A stretch of 49,568 nt of DNA from contig QJPH01000325.1 in NCBI GenBank assembly GCA_003242955.1, positions 1 to 49,568 of the forward strand, read 5' to 3'. Below, in pieces: positions 8,021-16,159 of this stretch. The notes under the pieces are model-generated. The model saw only the letters and a list, made by a program, of their open reading frames with translations, was not told the DNA's origin and searched no databases. The DNA comes from Candidatus Methylumidiphilus alinenensis (GTDB lineage Bacteria; Pseudomonadota; Gammaproteobacteria; Methylococcales; Methylococcaceae). The position numbers and the translations under genes were made by a program. Each line of letters opens with the position of its first letter. Position 1 is the first letter of the stretch.

Positions 8021-9199
8021 ATGATTCTTGTTCAAGAAGCCTTGATTGAAGCGCGAGGGGCTGAAACTGGAAACGGCTTAAGCAGTGTGGGAACAAAAAA
8101 CAATACTGTCAATAACTGCTCCAAAGCCAACAACTCTTTGAATGCCATAGCCCTTTTTTCAGGCGGTGGTGGACTTGATTTAGGCTTTTCAGCCGCCGGC
8201 TTTAATATTCGCATTTCTTGCGATATTGATGCGTTTTCCTGCAAGACTTTGGAATTGAACAGCGGAAAAAGACCGTTTTATAATCATGCCAAAGCTATGC
8301 AGGCGGATATCACAAAAATATCCGCAAATGATTTACTTGAAAAAGCTAATCTCAAGAAAGAATCCGTAGATTTATTGATCGGTGGGCCGCCCTGCCAAGC
8401 GTTTTCGATATTTGGGCAGCGCAAAGGTTTAAATGATCCAAGAGGCAATCTGGTTTGGGACTATCTAAGGATATTGCAAGAAATTCAACCGACAGCTTTT
8501 GTATTTGAAAATGTTGCCGGATTAAAATCAATCCACAACGGATCCTTATACGATGAAATACTCAATTCACTTGAGTTAGGCGGACTCTATACAGTATCGG
8601 CGCACAGTTACCAGCTTGCCAACTTCGGGATACCTCAATTTCGCGACCGCATTTTCTTTATTGGCACCAAGACAGGCAAGCTAGTACCCATAATGAATTC
8701 AACACATGGTAACTCTGATTGCGCTAATGTTCCCTACAGAACAGCTTCTGAGGCACTTAGACAGCTACCTGAACCGGGAAAATCAAGCGATATTCCAAAT
8801 CATTCGGGACGAAAGCATAGCCAACGCATTATTGACCGCTATCACGGCTTGGAGTTTGGAGAGCGAGACCCGAATACCCGGATTAACAAGCTGCACCCGG
8901 AAAGGCCGAGCTACACAATTATTGTTGGCTCTGACAAAGGCGGTGGCAAAGGGCATGTTCATCCTTTCTCACCTCGGGAAGTCACACCGCGAGAATCTGC
9001 AAGAATGCAAACTTTCCCCGATTGGTGGGAGTTCTACGGGACTGGCCGTCATGTAATTAGGCAAGTGGGAAATGCCGTACCGCCCTTGTTCGCAGCGCAG
9101 CTTGCAGAACATGTTAAGATGCATGTTTTCAATGCAAAGCGGAAAAGAAGCTATGATGAACTTATTGAAATTCTTGGGCTTGACTATTTGCAAGACTGA
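8021..9199 (+). CDS. DNA (cytosine-5-)-methyltransferase of a type II R-M system
   Basis: A 392-residue C5-cytosine methyltransferase that uses S-adenosylmethionine. Motif I is ALFSGGGGLDLGF (~44-56). Motif IV, GGPPCQAFS, holds catalytic Cys125. Motif VI is FENV (~162-165) and motif VIII is QFRDRIFFIG. The target-recognition region lies between VIII and IX, and motif X is RQVGNAVPP near the C-terminus. All key residues are present. The first ~40 residues before motif I are not conserved, so a later start is possible; the ATG at 8021 has a moderate AGGTAAG ribosome-binding site. The downstream PD-(D/E)XK gene is the likely cognate endonuclease. Recognition sequence cannot be read from the protein. 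Base composition is more AT-rich than in housekeeping neighbours, consistent with transfer. Confidence 0.95.
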   Translation: MILVQEALIEARGAETGNGLSSVGTKNNTVNNCSKANNSLNAIALFSGGGGLDLGFSAAGFNIRISCDIDAFSCKTLELNSGKRPFYNHAKAMQADITKISANDLLEKANLKKESVDLLIGGPPCQAFSIFGQRKGLNDPRGNLVWDYLRILQEIQPTAFVFENVAGLKSIHNGSLYDEILNSLELGGLYTVSAHSYQLANFGIPQFRDRIFFIGTKTGKLVPIMNSTHGNSDCANVPYRTASEALRQLPEPGKSSDIPNHSGRKHSQRIIDRYHGLEFGERDPNTRINKLHPERPSYTIIVGSDKGGGKGHVHPFSPREVTPRESARMQTFPDWWEFYGTGRHVIRQVGNAVPPLFAAQLAEHVKMHVFNAKRKRSYDELIEILGLDYLQD

Positions 9200-9207
9200 A
9201 AGCTGCA

Positions 9208-9333
9208 TCCAGCGTTTTCAACATCAAATAGTTACTAGATAAAATTTCGCCATTGAAAATTGTTTCCTTGGATCAATAGCTTGGATTTCCGCCATATTTT
9301 TTATAGTAACTATTAGAAAATGAAAACGCTGTA
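9208..9333. mobile_element. MITE of the CAGCG family, class I
   Basis: A ~126-bp element running from CAGCGTTTTCAACATCAAAT to AATGAAAACGCTGTA. It matches the copy at 43427-43551 along its whole length (ATCAAATAGTTACT left, ATAGTAACTATTAGAA right). The left flank reads TC instead of TA. It separates the methyltransferase (stop 9199) from the endonuclease-like gene (start 9342), filling almost the whole gap. Confidence 0.85.
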
Positions 9334-9341
9334 TTTTCAGT

Positions 9342-10886
9342 ATGATTCTTGATCTGTTCAGTCACAAAATTCATTCAAGCGGGGATGAATGGCCGGATAA
9401 ATTGGTTGAAATTGCAGCCATATTTAACGAATTCGACGGTCAGTTATTTGATCGAAATTCATTTGAAAATCGATTTCAACAGATTAGCCCTCGGGCATCT
9501 TACCTTGCCAAAGACGCTGCAACTAAACCGCTAACTCCTGGTGGGCGCTTAGATGTATCAAAATTTCGTGATGAATTAAGCGCATATCCTGCTTACCTTG
9601 GCCTGTACTATTTAGTACCGTCCCCCGCTGGATGGATTGTTCGGATTACCGAAACAGCTAAGCGATTTCTTATTAGGGAAGAACCGGACGTAGCGTCTTT
9701 TCTTAGGTTGCAGCTTCCCTTGTTTCAATACCCGAATGCTATGGGGGCGACCTATAAAAGTCATACAAATAAACTTCGTATTCAAGCTAACGCAGGGAAT
9801 AGGACTTTAAATTTTATAACGCAACGAATTCATTTCTCGCCGGTCAGGACGATTGCCGTTGCACTTCAGGCAGATGCTCGCCTTCGTGATATAAACGTAC
9901 TTAACGCATCGGTTTCTTATAATGAAATTTTTGGCTTAGCCAACTACCCCTTGACAAACAAACGGGCCTTGCCGGCAGTCGATGATGTCGCTTCGGCACT
10001 TGATGCTATTCGCAACAATCGATTTAGCTTTTCTGGTAAGTATGAAAGACGATTCCATACCCTTAAGCACACTGAGCTTTTTATACTTGATGAAGGTCGT
10101 GTTCGCCTTCGTTACAGCGTTAATGAAGCAGACAAGCAACAACTTGTTCGGCAGTTGGAGGCTATTGCCAGCATCAGTGCTGAATTCACCGGCTTTGACA
10201 GTTGCACCGGCGAAGAAGATTTGAAAAATATCATCGCAAGCGGACAATGGGGGCGATACTTCGACGGGGTGAAGACCCTGCCTTCACAGATCGTCGAAAT
10301 CCTTACCAAGGACGTAGCCATGGAATCGGCAATGCCAGTTGATTCGGTCATTGAAGGAGAAATGCCTGTCGCACCCATACCCATTGCTGAGATTTATCCT
10401 TTTAGGCCGCGAACAGGAGAACTTCCGACACCAAAACCCTATGATAGACGTAAAGAGCTTGCCGACCCTGAACTGACGAAAATAAAGCTACAACGAAGAA
10501 ACTTAGCCCACAAAGAACTTATTGACATGATGGAACGTTGGCTCCGCAATCTCGGGGCTAACCCTGAAGAAAATGAACACATTGATTTGTTTGCCAAAAT
10601 CCCTACCGATGGGTCATTTATTTTTGAGATGAAAAGCGGTGGAGTAAGCTTGTTAGATCAAATCAGGAAAGGTTTAAGCCAGCTTTACGAATACCGCTAT
10701 CGTGACGCAATAGATGACCGTCACATTTCGCTTTGCTTAGTGCTACCAGAAAACCCGACATCGATACCATGGATAACGGATTATCTCTGTTCAGATCGCG
10801 AAATCAATATTTGTTGGTTTGATGAGGATGGCGCATTGTCTTGGCCTGACATTTGTGAACGTGAAATGCAAGCATTGCGCAGTTAG
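9342..10886 (+). CDS. Probable type II restriction endonuclease (PD-(D/E)XK)
   Basis: A 514-residue protein next to a C5 methyltransferase. The C-terminal region has a PD-(D/E)XK-type core: Asp415 in HIDLFAKI, then Glu429 and Lys431 in FIFEMKSGG, followed by QIRKGLSQLYEYRYR, an alpha helix with the conserved Gln seen in several nuclease families. The middle part (~105-330) looks helical and may recognise DNA. The ATG at 9342 follows the MITE by 8 bp with a poor ribosome-binding site. The assignment as restriction enzyme rests on the core motif and on the partner gene; no named enzyme was recognised. AT content is high, as in its partner. Confidence 0.75.
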   Translation: MILDLFSHKIHSSGDEWPDKLVEIAAIFNEFDGQLFDRNSFENRFQQISPRASYLAKDAATKPLTPGGRLDVSKFRDELSAYPAYLGLYYLVPSPAGWIVRITETAKRFLIREEPDVASFLRLQLPLFQYPNAMGATYKSHTNKLRIQANAGNRTLNFITQRIHFSPVRTIAVALQADARLRDINVLNASVSYNEIFGLANYPLTNKRALPAVDDVASALDAIRNNRFSFSGKYERRFHTLKHTELFILDEGRVRLRYSVNEADKQQLVRQLEAIASISAEFTGFDSCTGEEDLKNIIASGQWGRYFDGVKTLPSQIVEILTKDVAMESAMPVDSVIEGEMPVAPIPIAEIYPFRPRTGELPTPKPYDRRKELADPELTKIKLQRRNLAHKELIDMMERWLRNLGANPEENEHIDLFAKIPTDGSFIFEMKSGGVSLLDQIRKGLSQLYEYRYRDAIDDRHISLCLVLPENPTSIPWITDYLCSDREINICWFDEDGALSWPDICEREMQALRS

Positions 10887-10959
10887 GATAAGCGCCAAGC
10901 GATAAGTTCATTTGTATCGGTAGGAGTGGGCCACATTCGCGAGCAGGTCAGGCAAAATA

Positions 10960-10978
10960 GCGGCCATGGGCCGCTTTT
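10960..10978 (+). terminator. Candidate rho-independent terminator
   Basis: GCGGCC, ATG loop, GGCCGC followed by TTTT, 73 bp after the endonuclease stop codon and preceded by AAAAT. The stem is strong but the T-run is short. Confidence 0.55.
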
Positions 10979-11014
10979 GCGAAACAATCACTCGGACAGG
11001 GATGGCCCAACCAC

Positions 11015-11064
11015 CGCCGTCCATGGAGCCTAGGTTCCTGCGATTCCCTGCCTGAACAACGATG
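11015..11064. repeat. Half copy of the CATTCCGGC palindromic repeat
   Basis: CCGTCCATGGAGCCTAGGTT followed by a degraded right arm matches the right half of the element at 43576-43741. The left arm is absent. The 233-bp gap holds this and the hairpin at 10960 and nothing else visible. Confidence 0.65.
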
Positions 11065-11119
11065 TTTTTGTAAAGTTAATGGTAGTGACCCTATACATCT
11101 CCCAAAGGCGAGAGTTGAT

Positions 11120-11566
11120 TCAAGCGTGGTATTTTTCCAGATGCTTGATTTTTTCTATCGCTTCCTTGGCTTTCAGATTGAGCGTCTCAGTCAATTCGGA
11201 GTTTTTGTAAACCTTAGGAAGAAGTCCTTCCTGCACTAAAGCTTCTTTTATCCATTTCTTGGCAAAACGGTAATTGCCTGGCATCGGCGATATTTCGCCC
11301 GTCACAGGGTTGCGCAGGTTGGTGTGCTTTTCGTGTTCGATGCCAGTGGTGGCTGGCTTCGCAGGGGCTGGGGCCAGCGCGACGGGCGGGGTCGTTGTCA
11401 CCGAAGGTGGTGAAGGTTGCCGTGCGGGTGCAGCCTGTGGCGCACCACGGCTGTTGTCGGGGCTAGTCCGGCTCAATCCGTCGCCTGACTGGGAAACCGT
11501 TGCGAATACTTCGTATAAAGCATAAATCACGAAGATTGCGGTCAGGACTGCTAACAGTTCTGTCAT
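11120..11566 (-). CDS. Membrane-anchored proline-rich protein of unknown function
   Basis: A 148-residue protein. Residues ~3-24 form one hydrophobic helix (LLAVLTAIFVIYALYEVFATV), a signal anchor. Residues ~35-75 are a low-complexity Pro/Ala/Ser linker. The C-terminal ~65 residues form a small basic domain starting at LRNPVTGEISPMPGNYRFAKKWI and ending in a Lys/Glu-rich helix (KAKEAIEKIKHLEKY). The probable topology is an inner-membrane anchor with the C-terminal domain on one side. The ATG at 11566 has an upstream AGGAGA-type ribosome-binding site on the minus strand. It stands alone, divergent from the SDR gene. No family recognised. Confidence 0.75.
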   Translation of the reverse strand: MTELLAVLTAIFVIYALYEVFATVSQSGDGLSRTSPDNSRGAPQAAPARQPSPPSVTTTPPVALAPAPAKPATTGIEHEKHTNLRNPVTGEISPMPGNYRFAKKWIKEALVQEGLLPKVYKNSELTETLNLKAKEAIEKIKHLEKYHA

Positions 11567-11829
11567 AGAGTTCTCCTAGAATAATTATTGTGGAGTTTGG
11601 ATATGGTGTCGCGGTCGTTTAGGTTTAGGCAGGCCCACCTTCGATTCAACGATCAATCCTGTACACCATAGGACGAAACGGGAAAAATCGCAATATCTGT
11701 AAAAACTCATTATACCGCTGATACAGTGGAACTTGTTTTAATGGAAGGAATACAATAGCCAGTTGAATGGTGTGGATGCATTTTGACCCCATGCCTAAAA
11801 ATTCTTTTGTCATTATATTAGGTGCTAAG

Positions 11830-12573
11830 ATGGAAATTGCAGGTAAAAATATTGTAATCACGGGCGGCGCACGTGGCTTGGGCAGACGCTTTGCAGAAGA
11901 TGTGAAAAAGGCCGGGGGCAAGCCGTATGTGTTGGATGTCATGCAAGAAAGCCTTGATACGCTTAAGGCGGAGACTGGCATTGAGGGTGAAATTGTCGAT
12001 GTCAGCAACGAGGCGGCTGTGGAAGCATTCTTCGAAAAATTCACTGCTGCCAATGGCCCTGCCGATGTCCTCGTCAACAATGCAGGCATTACCTCAGATG
12101 CGTTGTTCATCAAACAAAAAGGCGACGAAATCACCAAATTCCCGTTTTCCAACTGGGAAAAGGTCATTAACATCAATCTGACCGGCGTGTTCCTATGTTC
12201 TAGGGAAGCGGCGTTCCACATGGTCAAGCACAAAGTCAAAGGCGTGATCGTCAATATCTCCTCGATTTGCCGAGTCGGTAATTTTGGCCAGACCAATTAT
12301 TCAGCCTCCAAATCCGCCGTCGATGCAATGACGGTGACCTGGGCCAAGGAACTCTCCCGTTACGGCATCCGCGTCGGTGCGATTGCACCGGGCTACATCA
12401 ACACGGAAATGGTCGCCAAGATCAAGCAGGAAGTGCTGGACAAACTGATTGAAAAAATCCCCACGGGTCGCTTGGGCGAAATGGAAGAAATCTCCAAAAC
12501 CGTCCAATTTATCATTGCCAATGATTTCTTCACCGGGCGGGTCATCGAGGTTGATGGAGGCATGAGAATATAA
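11830..12573 (+). CDS. Short-chain dehydrogenase/reductase, FabG-like
   Basis: A 247-residue NAD(P)-dependent oxidoreductase. The Rossmann glycine motif is TGGARGLGRR (~11-20), NNAG is at 83-86, and the catalytic residues are Ser144, Tyr157 and Lys161 (YSASK). PGYINTEM follows the active site and VDGGMRI ends the protein, as in 3-oxoacyl reductases. I chose the ATG at 11830, which gives the standard N-terminus; the frame stays open further upstream to 11767, but that extension (MHFDPMPKNSF...) is not SDR-like. The stop codon overlaps the thiolase start (TAATG at 12571-12575), so the two are translationally coupled. The pair resembles acetoacetyl-CoA formation and reduction (PhaA/PhaB-like) or beta-oxidation steps; the substrate is not determined. 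Confidence 0.92.
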   Translation: MEIAGKNIVITGGARGLGRRFAEDVKKAGGKPYVLDVMQESLDTLKAETGIEGEIVDVSNEAAVEAFFEKFTAANGPADVLVNNAGITSDALFIKQKGDEITKFPFSNWEKVININLTGVFLCSREAAFHMVKHKVKGVIVNISSICRVGNFGQTNYSASKSAVDAMTVTWAKELSRYGIRVGAIAPGYINTEMVAKIKQEVLDKLIEKIPTGRLGEMEEISKTVQFIIANDFFTGRVIEVDGGMRI

Positions 12574-13754
12574 TGGAAGCATATATAGTAGGCGCGTGCC
12601 GGACCGCCATCGGCAAATTCAACGGAACCTTGGCCCCACTCAATGCGATTGATATTGGCGCTGAAGTGGTGCGGGAAATTGTTGCCAGAACCTCGATCCC
12701 CGCCGAACGGGTGAACGAAGTCATTCTAGGCAATGTCATCCAAGCCGGCTTGGGGCAGAACCCCGCCCGTCAAGCCGCCATAAAAGGGGGGGTGCCGGAA
12801 ACCGTCCCTTCTTTCACGGTGAATAAAGTCTGCGGGTCCGGGTTGAAGTCAGTCGCCCTAGCCGGACAGTCGATTGCCGCTGGCGATAACCAAGTGGTGA
12901 TTGCCGGCGGCATGGAACATATGACCGGGGCACCTTATTTGCTCAAAGCCCACCGATGGGGGCAGCGACTAGGCCACGGCGAAGTGACCGACAGTGTGGT
13001 CCATGATGCGCTATGGGACAAGTTTTACGACTACCACATGGGTAATACCGCCGAAAACATCGCCGAGAAACACCAAATATCGCGTGACGAACAAGACGAA
13101 TTCTCCGCAGTTTCGCAGCAAAAGACCGAGCAGGCGATTAAAGACGGAAAGTTCAAGGATGAAATCGTCCCCATCCGCATTAAGCAGGGGCGCGGCGAAG
13201 ACATCGTATTCGACACCGACGAGCACCCCCGTTACGGCACGACGATACAGGCTTTGGCTAAGTTAAAACCCTCATTCAAGAATGATGGCACCATTACCGC
13301 CGGCAACGCGTCGGGAATCAATGACGGTGCAGCGGCCGTGATGGTGGTTTCCAAGGCGGTTTTAGACGAGTTGAACCCCGCGTGGGCATTCAAGATACTC
13401 GGTGCCCATTCATCGGCACTCAATCCGGCTTTCATGGGTTTGGGTCCGATCAGTGCATCCCAAGGTCTGTTGGCGCGTGGCCTATGCTCGATCAACGACC
13501 TGGATTTGATTGAGGTCAACGAGGCGTTTGCTTCCCAGTCCATCCAAGTCCACCGTGAAATGGGATGGGACTTAGGCAAGGTCAATGTGAATGGCGGCGC
13601 GATTGCCTTGGGCCACCCGGTCGGGGCCAGCGGAACCCGGATACTTGTGACCCTGTTGTACGAATTGGTCCGGCGGGATTTGTCTCTGGGCCTAGCCTCG
13701 CTGTGCATAGGCGGTGGGCAGGGGATTGCGATGATAGTCGAGCGGGTTCGTTAG
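12573..13754 (+). CDS. Acetyl-CoA acetyltransferase (thiolase)
   Basis: A 393-residue thiolase II family enzyme that condenses two acetyl-CoA or cleaves 3-ketoacyl-CoA. The acyl-carrying nucleophile is Cys87 in NKVCGSGLKS. NEAFA is near residue 312, the catalytic His is in NGGAIALGHPVGASG (~341-355), and the second Cys is in LCIGGGQG near the end. All are intact and the length is typical. The ATG overlaps the SDR stop by one base, indicating an operon. Together they would make and reduce acetoacetyl-CoA, for polyhydroxybutyrate or fatty-acid metabolism. No polymerase or phasin gene is in the window, so the destination is open. Confidence 0.95.
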   Translation: MEAYIVGACRTAIGKFNGTLAPLNAIDIGAEVVREIVARTSIPAERVNEVILGNVIQAGLGQNPARQAAIKGGVPETVPSFTVNKVCGSGLKSVALAGQSIAAGDNQVVIAGGMEHMTGAPYLLKAHRWGQRLGHGEVTDSVVHDALWDKFYDYHMGNTAENIAEKHQISRDEQDEFSAVSQQKTEQAIKDGKFKDEIVPIRIKQGRGEDIVFDTDEHPRYGTTIQALAKLKPSFKNDGTITAGNASGINDGAAAVMVVSKAVLDELNPAWAFKILGAHSSALNPAFMGLGPISASQGLLARGLCSINDLDLIEVNEAFASQSIQVHREMGWDLGKVNVNGGAIALGHPVGASGTRILVTLLYELVRRDLSLGLASLCIGGGQGIAMIVERVR

Positions 13755-13770
13755 TTTAAACCCATCGTAG

Positions 13771-13796
13771 GGCGGAACCCAAGGATGGGTTCCGCC
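13771..13796. terminator. Strong hairpin after the thiolase gene
   Basis: GGCGGAACCCA and TGGGTTCCGCC pair perfectly around a 4-base loop, 17 bp after the thiolase stop. No T-run follows, so it is either a terminator of weak type or a dispersed palindrome. Confidence 0.5.
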
Positions 13797-13940
13797 GTAT
13801 GTTGCTTGCCGACCGATATCATTCGGCGGATCACATCCCTGTATCCGCCCTACACGGGCTTGTAATCAAAGGGAGCGTTTGCGGTGAAAAACCGGTCAGG
13901 TCCGTCACTGTCAACCTGCCCATTGCCATATCACCCATAA

Positions 13941-14069
13941 CTTGCGCTTTTACGTTGCGCCGTTGCGTGAGACCTTCTTTTGACTTTCTTGCAATGCGGC
14001 ATGTCATTCAAATGGGCCATGATTTTTTGTCTCACGCAACGGCGCAACGACGCAACGTTAAGAGCAAAG
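13941..14069. repeat. 129-bp inverted repeat (ACGTTGCGCCGTTGCGTGAGA arms)
   Basis: The left arm at 13951-13972 (ACGTTGCGCCGTTGCGTGA) and the right arm at 14030-14059 (TCACGCAACGGCGCAACG) are inverted copies; CTTGCGCTT and AGAGCAAAG extend them outward. It fills much of the 451-bp gap between the thiolase and the next gene. Probably a MITE-like element; no protein coding seen in this gap. Confidence 0.7.
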
Positions 14070-14205
14070 CAGAATCTACAAGGTCCGCCATAAACTGAAG
14101 CTTGCCATCCCCTTCGACAAGCCCCAAGTAGCTTGGACGCTGGATGTATTCGGAGTATCCTTTCCCTAGGGTTTACGCCTAGTTGGAATTTTTTCCTACC
14201 AACGT

Positions 14206-14535
14206 GTGAAACATCAGTTATTAGTCAAAGATATGGAAAATGATGCTTACCTGATTGCAAAGAATGGCGGTGCTAATCACGGTTGGTATAAACTGCAACG
14301 TGAATTGCCTGAATCAAAAATTAGAAAAGGCATACGCTCATTTGAAGAGCAGATTGAATTGCATAGGCAATGGATAGAAAATCCATTGACAAAAACACCT
14401 GATTTTTACTCTTTGGATTTACGTCGGCAAGAAAACTTGGTGAATTTTCATTGGCCTTCCGACATAAAACGGCATCAAGATTTCATAACGATATTGCAAG
14501 GCATCTTGCAGGAGAAAGCTTATGGCAAGTACTGA
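14206..14535 (+). CDS. Hypothetical protein, 109 residues
   Basis: A small soluble protein with many charged residues and no signal or membrane segment. It contains GGANHGWYKLQRELPESK in the first third, a helix rich in Glu/Arg (SFEEQIELHRQWIEN) in the middle, and HWPSDIKRHQDFITILQGIL near the end. The proposed GTG start at 14206 lacks a clear ribosome-binding site; ATG at 14233 is an alternative. Its last 14 bases overlap the next gene, which has a good AGGAG site inside this one, so the two form an operon. Size, charge and overlap resemble a toxin/antitoxin or immunity-type pair, but I recognise neither family. Confidence 0.6.
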   Translation: MKHQLLVKDMENDAYLIAKNGGANHGWYKLQRELPESKIRKGIRSFEEQIELHRQWIENPLTKTPDFYSLDLRRQENLVNFHWPSDIKRHQDFITILQGILQEKAYGKY

Positions 14536-14737
14536 TAGATACGCCAGTGTATTGGTGGCTTTGCTGGAGATGGTCAAGCAGCGCGGACTGGAGGATTCTG
14601 GCTCGGATGTGGCCGAGTTTTGCAACCAATTGACCGAGGAAGCCATTGCACAGGCAACAGCATGGGATATTCCACTGGAAGACATAGGCTTGGGCGGTAT
14701 TGACCCGGTTGACATGTTAAGGCGCAAAGCCGCTTGA
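14522..14737 (+). CDS. Hypothetical protein, 71 residues, coupled to the gene upstream
   Basis: An acidic, mostly helical protein (VLVALLEMVKQRGLEDSG..., then LTEEAIAQATAWDIPLEDIG). The ATG at 14522 has a strong AGGAG ribosome-binding site at 14510-14514 and overlaps the end of the preceding gene by 14 bases. It lacks a DNA-binding motif I can name. Acidic small downstream partners of this kind are often antitoxins or immunity proteins; that is inference from layout only. Confidence 0.6.
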   Translation: MASTDRYASVLVALLEMVKQRGLEDSGSDVAEFCNQLTEEAIAQATAWDIPLEDIGLGGIDPVDMLRRKAA

Positions 14738-14768
14738 TGACAGCCCTGTTTTTTATTATTCCGTCGTT

Positions 14769-14981
14769 TTGAGCAGCAACTTGAAAAAAATTGACTCCCA
14801 TGTCATCACGCCTGATGAATATGAAGAAATCCCCGAACTGACAGAGGAGTTTTTTGAAAATGGTATTTGGAAGATAGGTGGAAGAGAAGTCTCACAAGAG
14901 GTCGGCAAGGCCGCTGCACGGAAAGCCCGTTTGGTGCGGAAAGAAAAACGGATCAATACGAATGTCGTCGAACAGTCGTAA
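14769..14981 (+). CDS. BrnA-like antitoxin homologue without a visible toxin
   Basis: A 70-residue protein. KKIDSHVITPDEYEEIPELTEEFFENG, followed by a charged Lys/Arg tail, resembles the N-terminal part of BrnA-type and related antitoxins (ITPEEYEEIPELTDE motif). No BrnT-type toxin is adjacent; the genes on both sides are of other families. The frame opens with a TTG at 14769; an internal ATG is absent from the first residues, so the start is uncertain. It could be an orphan antitoxin or a regulator of the downstream ATPase operon. Confidence 0.55.
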   Translation: MSSNLKKIDSHVITPDEYEEIPELTEEFFENGIWKIGGREVSQEVGKAAARKARLVRKEKRINTNVVEQS

Positions 14982-15130
14982 CCCAGCCTATATTAAACAG
15001 CATCAAAATTTTTTACCGATCTGAGATGAAACTTGGGAGCGAACAAAAGTTTTTATTTTGAACGGTCAAAGCAATGAAATGATATGATGATCCCATCTAT
15101 TGCATTTGACAGGTACGGACTTGCATCACT

Positions 15131-16138
15131 ATGGCCAGCGCAGATCAACTCAAAGCTCTGCTCAAGTCGCACATTGAAGGCGACGACGGTCACTTCTACG
15201 CGATTGCAATGCAACTGGCAGCCCATGAAGCCAAGCTAGGACATGGTAAATTAGCTGAAGACCTTCGTGCCATGATTGATTCGGCCAAGGCCCGCACCGT
15301 CCCGGTGACTACAGGCAAGCGGCCCACCCCCATCACCCAGCCACGCGGGGAGTTGGCGGGTTTGCTGGATGCCTCCTATCCCAAAGCGCGGCTTGTAGAA
15401 ATGGTACTGGACGATAGCATCGCCGAGCGTCTGCAACGCCTCATCAAAGAACAGCGCAATTTTGGCAAAATCCAGTCGCATGGCTTGTCGCCGCGCCGTA
15501 AGCTTCTGTTGGTCGGTCCGCCCGGAACCGGCAAAACGTTGACCGCTTCGGCAATGGCTGGCGAATTGGGTATCCCCTTGTTTGTGGTCCGTCTTGACGC
15601 GCTGATAACCAAATTCATGGGAGAGACGGCGGTCAAACTCCGCCAAGTGTTTGATTGTCTAGCCTCAGTGCGTGGCGTGTATTTTTTCGACGAGTTCGAT
15701 GCCATAGGCGCACAGCGCGGCTTTGGCAATGACGTTGGCGAGATTCGCCGTGTGCTGAACAGCTTTCTGCAAATGCTGGAACAGGACGAGTATAACAGTG
15801 TTGTCATCGCCGCCACCAACCATCCACAAAGCCTCGATTACGCGCTATTCCGGCGTTTCGACGATGTGATTGAATACGGACTGCCGAATCAGGCGCAGAT
15901 TGTCGAGATACTGAAAAACAAATTATCTGGCTTCAAAATCGTCAAACCCGGTTGGGTCAACTTGGCTAAAATTGCCGAAGGTCTGAACCACGCCGAACTC
16001 ACCCGTGCTGTGCAAGAAGCCATCAAAGACGCGGTTATCCATGATCGGGAAACGTTGACTTCCGCAGACTTGAAGAAGATGCTGGAGGAGAGGCAAGCGG
16101 TACAACTATATGAACAACAAAGAATCACTAATAAATAA
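15131..16138 (+). CDS. AAA-family ATPase
   Basis: A 335-residue ATPase of the AAA class. Residues 1-100 form a small helical N-domain. Walker A is GPPGTGKT (129-136), Walker B is YFFDEFDAIG (184-193), and the ATNHPQSLDYALFRRFDDVI segment holds sensor-1 Asn and the arginine fingers. The C-terminal small helical domain ends ~residue 325. Related ATPases of this architecture are often found next to subtilisin-like S8 peptidases in defence contexts. Here no peptidase is present; the next gene, 21 bp downstream, is the first member of an ABC-3C cassette. One operon is likely. ATP hydrolysis to remodel or load a partner complex is inferred from the family. Confidence 0.9.
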   Translation: MASADQLKALLKSHIEGDDGHFYAIAMQLAAHEAKLGHGKLAEDLRAMIDSAKARTVPVTTGKRPTPITQPRGELAGLLDASYPKARLVEMVLDDSIAERLQRLIKEQRNFGKIQSHGLSPRRKLLLVGPPGTGKTLTASAMAGELGIPLFVVRLDALITKFMGETAVKLRQVFDCLASVRGVYFFDEFDAIGAQRGFGNDVGEIRRVLNSFLQMLEQDEYNSVVIAATNHPQSLDYALFRRFDDVIEYGLPNQAQIVEILKNKLSGFKIVKPGWVNLAKIAEGLNHAELTRAVQEAIKDAVIHDRETLTSADLKKMLEERQAVQLYEQQRITNK

Positions 16139-16159
16139 AAAGTAGCACCGATTATTGCC

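Noticed and set aside
13799-14098. Open frame of 99 residues between thiolase and the small genes
   Set aside because: It runs through the inverted repeat at 13941-14069 and shows no family pattern.
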